64,000 nucleotides of DNA from Icerya purchasi (taxonomy: Eukaryota > Arthropoda > Insecta > Hemiptera > Monophlebidae), in the NCBI GenBank assembly GCA_039619475.1, contig CM077115.1:156649774-156713773 (forward strand), written 5' to 3'. This document shows positions 12,161 to 23,589 of this stretch, one piece after another. Below the pieces are notes generated by a model. It was given only the letters and a program-made list of their open reading frames with translations, searched no databases and was not told the DNA's origin. Within the stretch, counting starts at the first letter, position 1. Each line of letters starts with the position of its first letter. The translations under genes and the position numbers were made by a program.

Positions 12161-15100
12161 TCTCTCTCAATTTCCGATGTGGCCATCGCAGAAGTTCTAT
12201 TTGACGCGTACTAAATTCAGATTAATGTTGTGTGTTTTGTTGTAAAACTTGCCATACTAAGCCATAATAAAATGATATGTTTCCAGAACGAAAAAGCAGG
12301 AGTACAATTTTTACCTAATGAATTTGATTTCTTCATCGAATTGGACACGAAGATTTTTTTGGAATTTTTCATTTTCGTCGTCTGTCTGTTTTAAATTCGA
12401 TTGATAGAGTCCACTTCTTTCGAGAGATATTTTTCCGAACTTTTCTTAAGACGATTCCAGTTTCTGGAAAAGAGAAGCAAATGTAATTTAAAATTTTCCA
12501 AAGTTATTCCCAAAAATATGTAAAACGTTCGTTTCGTGCTGAAACGAAATTGAAACCCTATTGCAGATTCTCCACATATTAGCAGCGCTCCGTCCGTGTA
12601 GCATTTCGCATACATCGGTGTATATCGATATATCATTCTCAATGAGTGATTTCTTAATGAGAAAATTTTTTTCCGGCAATCGCATCATAGAGCCATGTCC
12701 AGTAATGTTTCTCTGATTTCTTGATCTTTAACATAACAAAGAACTGTTGTACATTGATCAAAATTCATCCTGTGTTGTATGTAATGTTTTAACTATCACT
12801 GATTATTTTTTGCATTCATTTCTTAATACTACGAGTACAGTCAAAATCACGCGAATAATTAACAGATCGCTCATTAAATACAAGAACGTCATAACTTAAA
12901 AAACGCCATTTCGCAGAAAACGCAAATTAACATTTACATTTACTATGATTTGAATGATGTACACGATTCCAAGAGCAATATGTTTATTTTGTCGAGTTTC
13001 TTATTTACAAATATGGCGTTCTAACCTGTAATTGTACTCATAAAATGCATTTCAACTATATAACTCAAAATCGCTATTTTTTGAGTTATGGCGTTATTGT
13101 ATTTCGTGAGCAAGATGTTTTGGAAGTGAAAGTAACAAAATCTGGGTAGTGGTCGGCGCTTTTTTTATCCATACTTTCTTTGGTTTTCTTACTGACACGG
13201 CTATTACTTCTGGAAAATGCAAGTTTAGAGAGTATCATCATTTCTCGAGTAAAACAAGCAGTTCTACGAAATTTCCACGGCCCAGATGAGAATTATTTCA
13301 ATATTTGTTCCCCCTATAAAAGATAATGCGCATTTTCCGATCAGATTTACGAGAGATCTATTATTCTTTTCACAATGTCTCGTTTAAATTCGACTCGCTA
13401 TCGAACCGATCGGCATTAGTTTCGAGTCAAACGTTGCCCTATTCTCAAAACTATCTGCACATATGCTTAATAGTTTTCTCACGTTCTATCCGAGTATAAA
13501 AATGACGAAAATCAATTAGTTCAGTAATGAAAGTTTGAGATTTTTTCTTACCCTACGTGTCGTATACACGAAATAAAACAGAGCCCGCTTTTCTTCCGAA
13601 TACGTTAACCATTTTCTTGGCTTTTTCCCCTGCGAGTGAAGGTTCTACTGCAGTTGACGCGGATGCTCTAGTGGACGGCTGTTTCGAGTGAGAAATTTTC
13701 TGAACTCGGTATACCGGTGCTTATTGTAGAATTTTCGATATTATTTTCTGACGCCGTGGAAGTTTATTATCAACAATAGTTGTCAGATTTTCACTCATGT
13801 CCAGACTTTACGTAGATTTTAAGAATTTCCCAGTGTTACCGGATTTTAGTCGTCGAATATTTTTCATTCTCATCATCTTCACTCAGAAATGCGTCTCCAA
13901 CTTTTGAAATGTTTTTGCGATATTTTTTCAGGTCATATTCGGGCTGCCCGTTTTTTTCCCCTTTTTTGCAGACGAGCTTTCACACCATTTATTGACCTTT
14001 TTTCTTTTTTCCTGCAGGGCGGCGTTCATCATTAAAATTTCGGGAAAATGGCCTTCCATGAAATATCTTTCTGGCCAAAGCAAATGTTTTAAATGAATAG
14101 CTTCAACAAATAGTAGTATATAAGAGACTTAACTATCAGATTTTCACTTAAAAACTGAAAGAAAAAAACAAATAACTAATACATAAAACTGAACATCGAT
14201 CGGGAGTGTTGTCGAATTTTTTTTGGAATAAAATTTTATAAAGGTTTTCAAAAATCGCGAATCTTTCCTGTTTGAAGAGCGAATGGATTACAAAGTAACA
14301 AGCCGGTGTAGATAATAATACCGGTGCAGCGCAACGTGTAATGGAAGCTTTGTTTTCGAAAATCACAAAGTATGGCATTTTCACGCTGGCATGTGATTTC
14401 TCTTCACGTATTAAGTAGAATTTACAAGAAAGCCGTGTACTCGGCAAAATTTTAATATCGGTAATTCGTTCAATCTAAACGAAAAGACCGGCGCGTTAAA
14501 TCTTCTGCACGATAAATTTCCCACGTTGAATTTTCTTCGATGAATTGTTCAGACATGCCAGCCAAGTTTAGGCCGTTCTTCTTACCGTTTGTTTAACATT
14601 TTCTAAAAGCGAACGCAAAGATAGTTTAATCTGAGGCGTTTTGTTAGCTAACTTGTTTCATGAATATTTATTCGGTCGCGCGTTGTGTACTATTCACATC
14701 GAACCGCTAGGCCAGCAAAACTTTCACAGACGAACGCACTCGGCCTAAGTAATCGCTCGTTTTATTTTCAAGCGAAACGTAAAAAATGTAAACTTTTTTT
14801 TAAACGTTTAAATAGCGGAAATCTTTCGAAACTAAAATTGTCGAAAATTCTGACGCTCCCGAGCGACGAGAATATTCATTAGGGCATCAGACGGAAAATG
14901 TTTTACCTTTGTTTTTATTTCGTTAAATACTGACTGGCTATTTTATGAATTTTTAATAACACGCGCGCGTTTCCACTTGCACAATAAGGCGAAAAGAAGA
15001 AAAAAAAAACGTAAAAACTTTTACTAAAATAATATCAATGTTTATATTCCGTTATTTCTTTTTGATAATGTATTAATAAAATTTATATACATAAACGTAT

Positions 15101-15934
15101 TTTCATATATATGTGTGTTAGTGTGTATGTTTTGCGGACTGGGGCAGTGTTAGATATGGGCATTGAAATTGTTCATTGTACGAAAAAACTGACCGTAACA
15201 CGTTTTGATACATTTAATACGTTTAGAGTCCAAAATTTAAACTTTTTAAGCCCGTTTTAATCGTCGGTGGCGTGCTTCAAAACGTTCAGACACCCGTGGG
15301 AGTACTCCTATCCCAGCTCGTCTGTTATTAGCCGGCTTGTTAAGAACAAAAAGGTGAGCGTAATGTGTAAACGTGGGGCATTGAAATATTTTGCGTAATT
15401 TTCCATTTTCCATTATACATTTTGTTTTCATTTCAACTAACAACCGGTACGTTTTATTTCAAATTAAACGTACAGTTTCATTTTATCTAGAAATAAAACA
15501 GTTACAAAAAATAGTAATAATAATAATAATAATTCAAATTAAACGTGTATCGTTGATAGGTTGACCGCATTCATTGTATAGGAACATTCGTTTAAAAATA
15601 ATTAGCCCGAAAAAAGCTTATCTGTGAACACTTATGGTTAAAAAGCAAAATCGATACCGCCTTAATTAGTATTTCAAAATAAATGGAACAATTTTTATAA
15701 ACGATTCTCATACAAAATAATTTTTATAACTGCGTTTCGTCAACTGCAACCATTTCAAGTTGGGTAATCCGAAATAGATTTATTCGTTTGCGCCCCCTTT
15801 TAAAGTTTAATTAGAAATACGCAACTCCGCGTTAAAAATCATGCCATTCGTTTGTGCTCCTCTTCTTGCTAATCTGTAAGAGTGACCAGCCTTACCGATA
15901 TTAGGATAGAGGTTGGAAGTGGCATTAATCTCGT
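12161..15934. other. intron sequence, no gene recognised
   Basis: Long non-coding stretch. Only short open frames without family motifs occur (for example 14148-14447 minus). No splice-bounded conserved peptide, TIR pair or tandem array was found. Confidence 0.55.
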
Positions 15935-16617
15935 TTGTGCAACATTTATTTTTGTTTCTGTTCCTTCTCGGATAGACGCGACTAGATAAACAGCACCTCC
16001 TGATGAGAATGAAACAAATTATTATAGCGATCACCTGTGCTTTTAAAATGATAAAATTTGAGTACTTTAATAAAATTTAATCGTCGATCTTCCGTATGAA
16101 AAAATAAGTCGTAATTTTAGCTCAAATTCAGCGGAAAGCTAATAGGAAATATTGATAACCAGTGCTTCGGCTGAAATTCTTGAACCTGCCGAGTCTACAT
16201 TTATAAAAGTTAGAGTTGGACACTTTGGTGTAAAATTTAAAAAAAAAAAAGTAATACGCTCCGAAATGTAACGGGAACTGAACAAATTACCGGCCACCAA
16301 ATGTAGACCATCATCAACCGATCACGAAAATTCTCGATTTATTTTAAGTCATCCAATTACTGACGCCATCAACGTTTAAAGTGCAGCTTTAATATTTGTT
16401 AAAATTGTACGCTGTGCCGTGAGATCGAACGTGTGCCTATTTAATGTGTTTTCATTCGATACTATTTAGAGAATTCACATTCTTTGTTCTGTACATTATC
16501 AGTTAATCTAAGTATGGTCGTCGTGATGGCCGCCTAGTGGCTAGAGTTCTTGGCTTCCGTTTCGGAAGTCTCGGGTTCGATGCCGTGACAGAATATGCGC
16601 GCTAGTTAATATACAGC
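15935..16617 (+). repeat. inverted repeat, left arm, with tRNA-like end
   Basis: About 683 bases that are the reverse complement of 21705-22395 with roughly 90 percent identity over most of the length, weaker outside about 16000. Near the inner end lies a tRNA-like segment: A-box-like TGGCCGCCTAGTGG at 16527-16540 and B-box-like GGGTTCGATGCC from 16573. It sits near the end, not the start, of the repeat, unlike a normal SINE. Either two insertions of one family in opposite orientation or long terminal inverted repeats of a 6.5-kb unit. Confidence 0.85.
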
Positions 16618-18178
16618 TACGTCATTCGTCAATCTAAGCGAAAAAAATATAAATCGCGGAATTATGGATCACCAAACTCACAACCCCGGGGGAAGGTCCA
16701 TTCTACTATTCTGCAATTCAATACTTATTTCCATAAAAAACGCGCTTCTTTTTGCACTAAATTTTACTAGCTCTCGTTGGCTTTGATCGTGGAATCTCGC
16801 AATAACCTGATTTTGCTCAATCAGTTACATTACATATAGATACGGTGAACTTGTGTACCTTCCATTTGGTCTCCCGTTGTCCATTAAAGTGTCTTACCAG
16901 TGCAAATTAATCCGAGTTGAAGGTAACAAGGTAAGTTGGCGGTCCGAGAAATCTTAATTTTTGCAATCAGTTCGTTCAAATCCGCACACCTTTACGATGA
17001 CAATGCTCGCATATTGTTTTAACTTAGAGATGAACATCATCCAATCGTACTCTCTTTTCCTTCAGTTTTTCTTCCGCGAGCTGTTCCATTTAATTTTAGG
17101 CGATAATATTCAAATATGGCTACTAGAATTTCGTTGAAATTGTAAGTCGTTCGAAATTCTGCCTCAGAAGTGGTCCAGTGTGTTGCTCGAGTCCCCCTAT
17201 AAAAGAAGGAACCATGCAAACTCACATCTACTTTCGATTCGTGTTTAGACATATGCTATCGTGGGATTTTCCTTTAATATTACGAACTCTAAGTTCATTT
17301 CGAACATTTGGTTATGCGCAGTAAATTGTGAGCCATCAGAGTCGTAAAATTGTATTTATGGCTGTTTTATTAATTGTGTCTGTTGTCGTAAAACTGGTGC
17401 TTCTTCAATAAACAAATTTCGTGCAACATTGTTATTTCGATGAACAGTGGTATAATTGATGATATAATTTCGAGATCCTGTTGCTCTCTTGCATATACGT
17501 GCAGGTTCTAACCGCACTTTTTGGTCCACGTGAATATGAGTGTCAATAAAGTACATAGTGCATCGCTCCAAAAAAAATTTCCAATTAGACACATTAGAAT
17601 CCTTGCACCGTGCTATTCAAACAGCTCCGTATCAAGACAGTACTGGAAGTGGCAGTCCAATGTTGTCTACATTTCCAGTGTTCTTTTGGCTATTCAGCGA
17701 AAAACGATTTTCTTCATACGTGATAAAATTATGTTTGATAATGTCAAAACCATGAGCCGTGTTATGGGTAACCTCACTCACCGTGGAATTTACGTTATTT
17801 TGTATTTTTGTCATACATGTTACCACGTTCAAATGACTTTTTGTCCAAAATGTTCATAGTCTGTGTTTCTGCTGAGAGTATCGATGCTCAAACGATATTT
17901 GCAAATATCTAGTGCAGCACCGAATTCTGGCATAAGACGATGTGAAAATTTCGAAATTAGCTACACTTGCGAGATTTTAGAAACCGCATTAATTTAAGTA
18001 TAATGGCCAGTTCGTTACGGTTTATTGTTGACCTTATTGGCGTCGGTTTGGCTCCACCATTCTAATTGATATTTGCGCATTAAGTCGAACGGTGTGATTA
18101 ACTAGCTAAAAGCATAACTTTGTGACGGCTCGCGAATCGTATTCCGTGAAACATGTATTTCTAAAAGGAAAATAATTA
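16618..18178. other. interior of inverted-repeat pair, left part
   Basis: Contains minus-strand open frames at 17832-17632, 17592-17356 and 17252-17037 that follow each other on one strand and read protein-like (for example MYFIDTHIHVDQKVRLEPAR). I do not recognise a family. They could be remnants of one transposon ORF; this is inference from spacing and strand only. Confidence 0.35.
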
Positions 18179-19413
18179 TTAGGAGTATAAATAAGTTTTG
18201 AGGGATTTACAAAAAATGACGCAACTAGTATTAAATCGCAGCGCACCATCTTGTGGCTATATTCATTTTAAAGCGCCATCATTTCCCTCGAAAAATCTGT
18301 ATGTGTCATTAGGCTGAACTGTAAACAAGGATTTTTTCTGTGCTCTAATCATGTCAACTTGCGTGCTAATAAAACGCAATTTGCGGGAAGTGCTGCTTTT
18401 TTGTTTTAATTTGAAGAAAAGTGCGGCTGATGGACATCGATTGCTGTGTGAAGCTCATGAAGAACATCATGCTTCATCAATAAAAACACGTGAGTACCGG
18501 TTCCGGCGTTTTAAAAGTGGCGATTTTGACACGCAAAGGAAGGCCAGTTAAGTACGAAGACCTGAGTTGAAGGTGTTATTGAACCATGCCAAACTCAAGA
18601 GAAGCTCACTGAAACTTTGGGAGTGACTCAACAACCGATTTTAACCTTTCTCAAAGCCATGGGTATGGTACAACAACAAGGAAATTTGATTTCGAATAAC
18701 CTCAAGCAAAGCGACGTTGAACGCCATTTTTCACGTACGAACAACTGCTCCAAAGACAAAATTGGAAGGGTTTTTTTTTTTGCATTGAACCGTGACGATG
18801 GACGAAAATTAGATCTGCTACGACAACCCAAGGCGCAGAAAATCATGTGGTAAGCTCAGTACGGCCAAACGGAATATTCATGGAAAGAACCTAATATGCT
18901 GTGCATCTGGTGAGATTAGCTCGAAGTGTATTTGCTACTCCAGCCTAACGGAACCCTCACTGGAGAACGTTACCAACAACAATTGATGCAATTAAGCCGA
19001 GCTTTGAAGCTCAAATGCCCGCAATATGCCAAAAAACATGAGGAATTGATTTTTCAGCGTCGAGGAATCTTTGGAAGCACTTCAATGGGATGCAATACCT
19101 CACCCGCCGTATTCAGCAGACATTGTGCTTCTTCCGACTACCACTTGTTCCGGTTGATTACTCATGGCCTGGCCGGGCATCACTTTACTTCTTACGAAGA
19201 AGCAAAAATTGGGTCGATTCTTGAATCGCCTCAAAAAACGAGGAATTTTTTCAACGCGGAACCCGTGTACTGTCCGAAAGATGGGGAAAAGCTGTAGCTA
19301 ACGATGGATAATACTTTGAATAAAATACATTTTAACAAATTTCTCTCTGAATAAAGCTTCGAAGTTACAAAAAAAAAACAACAAAAAAACCCTCAAAATT
19401 CATTTGTACTATA
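18179..19413 (+). mobile_element. degenerate mariner transposon
   Basis: Left end TTAGGAGTATAAATAAGTTT TGAGGG preceded by TA, right end CCCTCAAAATTCATTTGTAC, imperfect inverted repeats about 1.23 kb apart, the normal mariner size. Coding remnants in several frames match a mariner transposase in order: LLFCFNLKKSAADGHRLLCE and FRRFKSGDFD (N-terminal HTH), GVTQQPILTFLKAMGMVQQQ, LSRALKLKCPQYAKKHEE, SDYHLFRLITHGLAGHHF, SYEEAK, and a C-terminus resembling ERWGKAVANDG. Frameshifts and stops throughout, and the catalytic block between about 18840 and 18900 is damaged. Confidence 0.9.
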
Positions 19414-20053
19414 TTTATAAAAAAATATAGAAATCACTAAAAAAATTATATCGAAAAATCATAAGTGAAAATGTGAAGCATAATAAACATAATCCATTAT
19501 CTCCAGCAGTTCCAAACATCTCCAGCAATTAAAATCGGTAACTTTTTTTATTGTTTAATTATAAGAATATCGATAAGAATAATGAAAATATTTTTATCTT
19601 AAAGAGCAGATTAATACTATCAATAACCGGACTATTTAAAAATGAAACTGTCGCCTCCTTTACTAATGTATTTTCTACTGGATCGTCGGCAATAAAATTT
19701 ATTTTTGTCATAAATATATTTAACAATGAGTCTGAATAATAAATACAGTATTTTTCATTTATTTAATCCATGCTGTACTTAGTTTTTGCATGTATTTTAT
19801 TTTTCTGCTTTATATTATTTTGAGGTGTTTCAAAATTATTATTCTACGCCAAAAAGTTTCTGATTAATTAGAAAAGAAAAGAAAAAAATGGCCGTGGTAT
19901 TTTAAAATTTAAGTTTGTAAAATAGTTCGTTGCAAAGTAACTCTTACTGTTTTCGCGTTTTCTCGATGATATTCATAATTATATTTTTGATAGTAATTAG
20001 CGGTATCTTTCATTTTATTCGATATTTCATAAATCCGCTCTCTTAATTTCCAG
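19414..20053. other. intron sequence with a dispersed 59-bp repeat
   Basis: Mostly AT-rich spacer. Bases 19689-19746 match 52978-53034 (TATTTAACAATGAGTC and AATAATAAATACAGT shared), so a fragment of one repeat family is present at both places. No gene seen. Confidence 0.6.
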
Positions 20054-20671
20054 CCTTACAATGAAATGTGGCGACAAATTGTGCCTGTTTAACGATGGAA
20101 TACTGTGAATATTACACGCCTTACAAAAACATCTATGGCTCCTTACTTTATCGAAAGAAAAGGAACCTTCAATTTCTTGGTTAAACCGAGAATTGCCAGA
20201 GCAAAATTAAAAAGAGGAATTCATTTTTAAAAAGATTTCGATCCCATCGAACCTTGGAAACAACCTATCTTGCATACAGAACAGTTGCTCCTGTTGTGCA
20301 AGAGGCTTGTGAAAGATACCGAAGGAAAATTCTGGAAAGACTTTTACGCTCAATTTAATAGGAATACTTTAAATAAAATTCAGTTCTTATCCGAGCGATT
20401 TAAATGCAATCGTTCGGCGGATTTTAAAAACAGCTTCAGCGTTTCGTTTTCCGAATTTATCAATAACTTGTTAGTTATTCATCATTCCCCGAATATATCT
20501 TTCTTTCACGCGTATACTTCATATTCGGAACTTTTCGACCCAGTTCATAGAAGAAAAAAGGTGACTCTTCTCCGAAAATTGATTAAAGCTCCGAGAGAAA
20601 GAGGAAAAAACTCGCTTCTAACTACTATTTTCAATAAACTTCCAAGACCGCGTTTCATCCCCGAAGATTGA
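20054..20671 (+). pseudogene. unrecognised ORF with two in-frame stops, nested in dunce intron
   Basis: After an acceptor-like TTAATTTCCAG, one frame runs 206 codons to a TGA, interrupted by TAA only at 20090-20092 and 20228-20230. The last 147 codons are fully open. The composition is that of a soluble protein (KDFDPIEPWKQPILHTEQLL, LLCKRLVKDTEGKFWKDFYA, SELFDPVHRRKKVTLLRK, NKLPRPRFIPED at the end), quite unlike the surrounding AT-rich noise. I do not recognise the family and see no transposase or polymerase motif. It may be a retro- or decayed copy of a host gene, or an exon of a nested gene. No poly-A tail is evident after 20671. Confidence 0.55.
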
Positions 20672-21704
20672 TTGCCCTTTTAGTGATCTTCATTCCTAAA
20701 CTTGGCCATATAGAACTGTTCTGTTTCGGAAGTTCTAGGAAAGTAGAAGAAAATAATATAAAGATTTAATCAGCAGTAATAACATCTATCGTTACAGGAA
20801 ATTTACGGGGCTAGAGGAAATAGTAAAAACCTCTGTAAAATCAATGTTGAAACGAAAGAGGCAAATAGCACTTAAGTAATTCTTATTACTATTTTTAAAA
20901 ATCATCATAAATCAAAATGGAAGCAGGAATAAAAAATCTAAAATATCAAAGCATATACAGAAGAGAAATATTGTGAAAAATCAGAGATAATGCATAAGGA
21001 ATAACAGAGCATTTGTATCACCCCGCAACCTATATATAAAAATGCACACACTGTTCCGCTATTGCTTATACATTATCTTATAATATCTCTCTTCTGTATT
21101 CGCTTTGATTTTTTTTATTGCCAACTTAATTTTTTTTAGTTCTCTTCTCCGCGGCGATACGATGTAAAATGGGTGGGATCCAATTGGTTTCAAGTTGCAC
21201 GAAATCGAAGGCGTTGGAGATGTTTGCGGAGTACCTGCACCCAATAGTATACACAGGCATATATCGTTATGTCGTGATGTGCATTTGAAAATCCGTGGTC
21301 TATAATTTTACCACTTATATTCTATGTTTAGATTGTAATAATAATCAAGCTCTCGTTTCCGAGGTAGACGTATGCATTTCAGGTATGTTGACGATATATA
21401 TATGTATATATTAGATGTTAGAAATGTGAAATCTGTGCGAGAATTTGACAATGTAGAGGAGGTGGGTGCACAGCCGCACAATCACATCTCAGTGCGGAGC
21501 ACATTAACTGAAGCGCAACAGTTTCCTTGCTGCCGAGCAATGTGAGGAAGGTATCAGTGGCGCGGCGAACTAAGACGACTGGCCTACTCACGTTGATGCG
21601 ATTGCTCGCTGGCTGAATATTCAAAGCGCTTTCGCACACGCACGACTACATTTGGAACTGACTATAGTCGCTATAAATGCAGTTCCCTAAGTGTGTGCTA
21701 AACT
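20672..21704. other. interior of inverted-repeat pair, right part
   Basis: No gene recognised. A GC-richer patch at 21440-21640 contains only short frames without motifs. Confidence 0.5.
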
Positions 21705-22395
21705 GCTGTATATTAACTAGCGCGCATATTCTGTCACGGCATCGAACCCGAGACTTCCGAAACGGAAGCCAAGAACTCTAGCCACTAGGCGGCCATCACG
21801 ACGACCATACTTAGATTAACTGATAATGTACAGAACAAAGAATGTGAATTCTCTAAATAGTATCGAATGAAAACACATTAAATAGGCACACGTTCGATCT
21901 CACGGCACAGCGTACAATTTTAACAAATATTAAAGCTGCACTTTAAAAGTTGATGGCGTCAGTAATTGGATGACTTAAAATAAATCGAGAATTTTCGTGA
22001 TCGGTTGATGATGGTCTACATTTGGTGGCCGGTAATTTGTTCAGTTCCCGTTACATTTCGGAGCATGTTACTTTTTTTTTTTAAATTTTACACCAAAGTG
22101 TCCAACTCTAACTTTTATAAATGTAGACTCGGCAGGTTCAAAAATTTCAGCCGAAGCACCAGTTATCAATATTTCCTATCAACTTTCCGCTGAATTTGAG
22201 CTAAAATTACGACTTATTTTTTCATACGGAAGACCGACGATTAAATTTTATTAAAGTACAAAAATTTTACCATTTTAAAAGCACAGATGATCGGTATAAT
22301 AATTGTTCTCACTTCCTTAAGATGTTGCTTGTCTAGCCACGCCCATTCTTACTCGGGAAAAAACATAAGCAAAAACAAGTGGTGCATAATGATCC
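21705..22395 (-). repeat. inverted repeat, right arm, with tRNA-like end
   Basis: Reverse-complement partner of 15935-16617. Both arms end on the inside at exactly the same base (GCTGTATATTAACTAG here, CTAGTTAATATACAGC in the left arm). The tRNA-like segment is at about 21740-21820 on the minus strand. The 5.1-kb interior contains a dead mariner and an unrecognised pseudogene-like ORF. Confidence 0.85.
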
Positions 22396-22899
22396 GGCCC
22401 CTCCGCAGGTTAGAAGGAAAAGGAACACACAAAAAAATAGGTAGTGCCCATACAAGAGCACAAAAGAATAATGAAAATATTTCCTACTATCCCGGCTGCC
22501 AAAAAGGTAGCTAATTTTCATTATATCTAGTGAAGAATTGTTAAATATTGAGGAACTTCAACGGAAAAACTAATTTTTATCAATTATAGGAAAAAAATCA
22601 AGCAAAATAAATGATATTGGATAGAGATATATTATATAATGACTCTTAATTTTAAATATTAGTTATAAAGGTTTTATTCTTAATAAAATTATAACAATAA
22701 CGGGGGTAAAATTTTGATATTTAAGTAATAGAAACATTTAATTATAATTTCTTTTCATATCGTAACAATATTAATTACCCTAGCTATTAATTACGACACA
22801 TACCGCTATGCATATACTCTAAATGATAAAACAATCAAAAATAAAGTGTTTTTTTTTCGTTCAGTAGGCGGTTTTGGTATATCGGGCACCTTTTTATTT

Positions 22900-23110
22900 G
22901 TTTTCAACTCTTCGAATTATATAACGTCCTCATGTTATGTTTAACTCGATCCACTGCTGGATGTAGGCATTCCCTGGTGGAATAAATTGGCCTAATCTCC
23001 CGTGCTGGCCGGGGAAATTGGAAGATGCATTTTATACCTTCAACCAAGTAGCATACTTTTATATAATCCACGAGAACTCCAGATGGCAGACTGTAAGACG
23101 CCTTCAACAT
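22900..23110 (-). repeat. interspersed repeat fragment (CCACTGCTGGATGTAGGC motif)
   Basis: Carries TCCACTGCTGGATGTAGGCA followed by TTCCCTGGTGGAATAAATTG. This resembles a motif I know from interspersed repeats of insects (CCACTGCTGGACATAGGCCT). Boundaries and family are not determined. Confidence 0.4.
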
Positions 23111-23199
23111 AATACAAATGCAATCTTCTGTATGATACTAACCTGCGCATGCGGATGAGATGTTATTGCCTATGACCTAACACTGTGTTTCGTATTCTA

Positions 23200-23315
23200 T
23201 TAAGCCTTATTATTTCCAACAATAATTTCTCGTCGTCACAGAGAATCAAACTCAGACAACCGAGTTGGTAGTCGAGTGCTCCGGTAACTAGGCTATCACG
23301 ACTGCTTACGGTAGT
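23200..23315 (-). repeat. tRNA-derived SINE-like sequence
   Basis: The reverse complement contains GTCGTGATAGCCTAGTTACC (A-box-like) and, about 45 bases on, CTGAGTTTGATTCTC (B-box-like). The start resembles the tRNA-like segment in the inverted repeats (GTCGTGATGGCCGCCTAG). It does not fold as a clean tRNA, so a SINE or a tRNA relic fits better than a tRNA gene. Confidence 0.6.
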
Positions 23316-23589
23316 TTTAAATTTAAAAAACTTTCAACTTAGTTGAACTTTTTTTTTTTTAACTTTAAGATTGTGTTATTAATGCTATAATTATTATTAT
23401 TTCTGCTATTCTTAAACAAATTACCAAATAATTTAATGAAAAGTAACATTTTTACAGAAAAATTTTGGTGTTGGTAAGAAATCCACACCAATAACTTCCC
23501 GATTATAATACACATTTTTGTTACATATATACGTCAATACCATTTATATATATATATAATATACCTGTATGTGGGTGTATGTGTAAATA

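Noticed and set aside
16516..16600. Possible functional tRNA gene
   Set aside because: A- and B-box-like motifs exist but the arms do not pair as a normal acceptor stem, and the sequence is part of a 0.7-kb repeat present twice.
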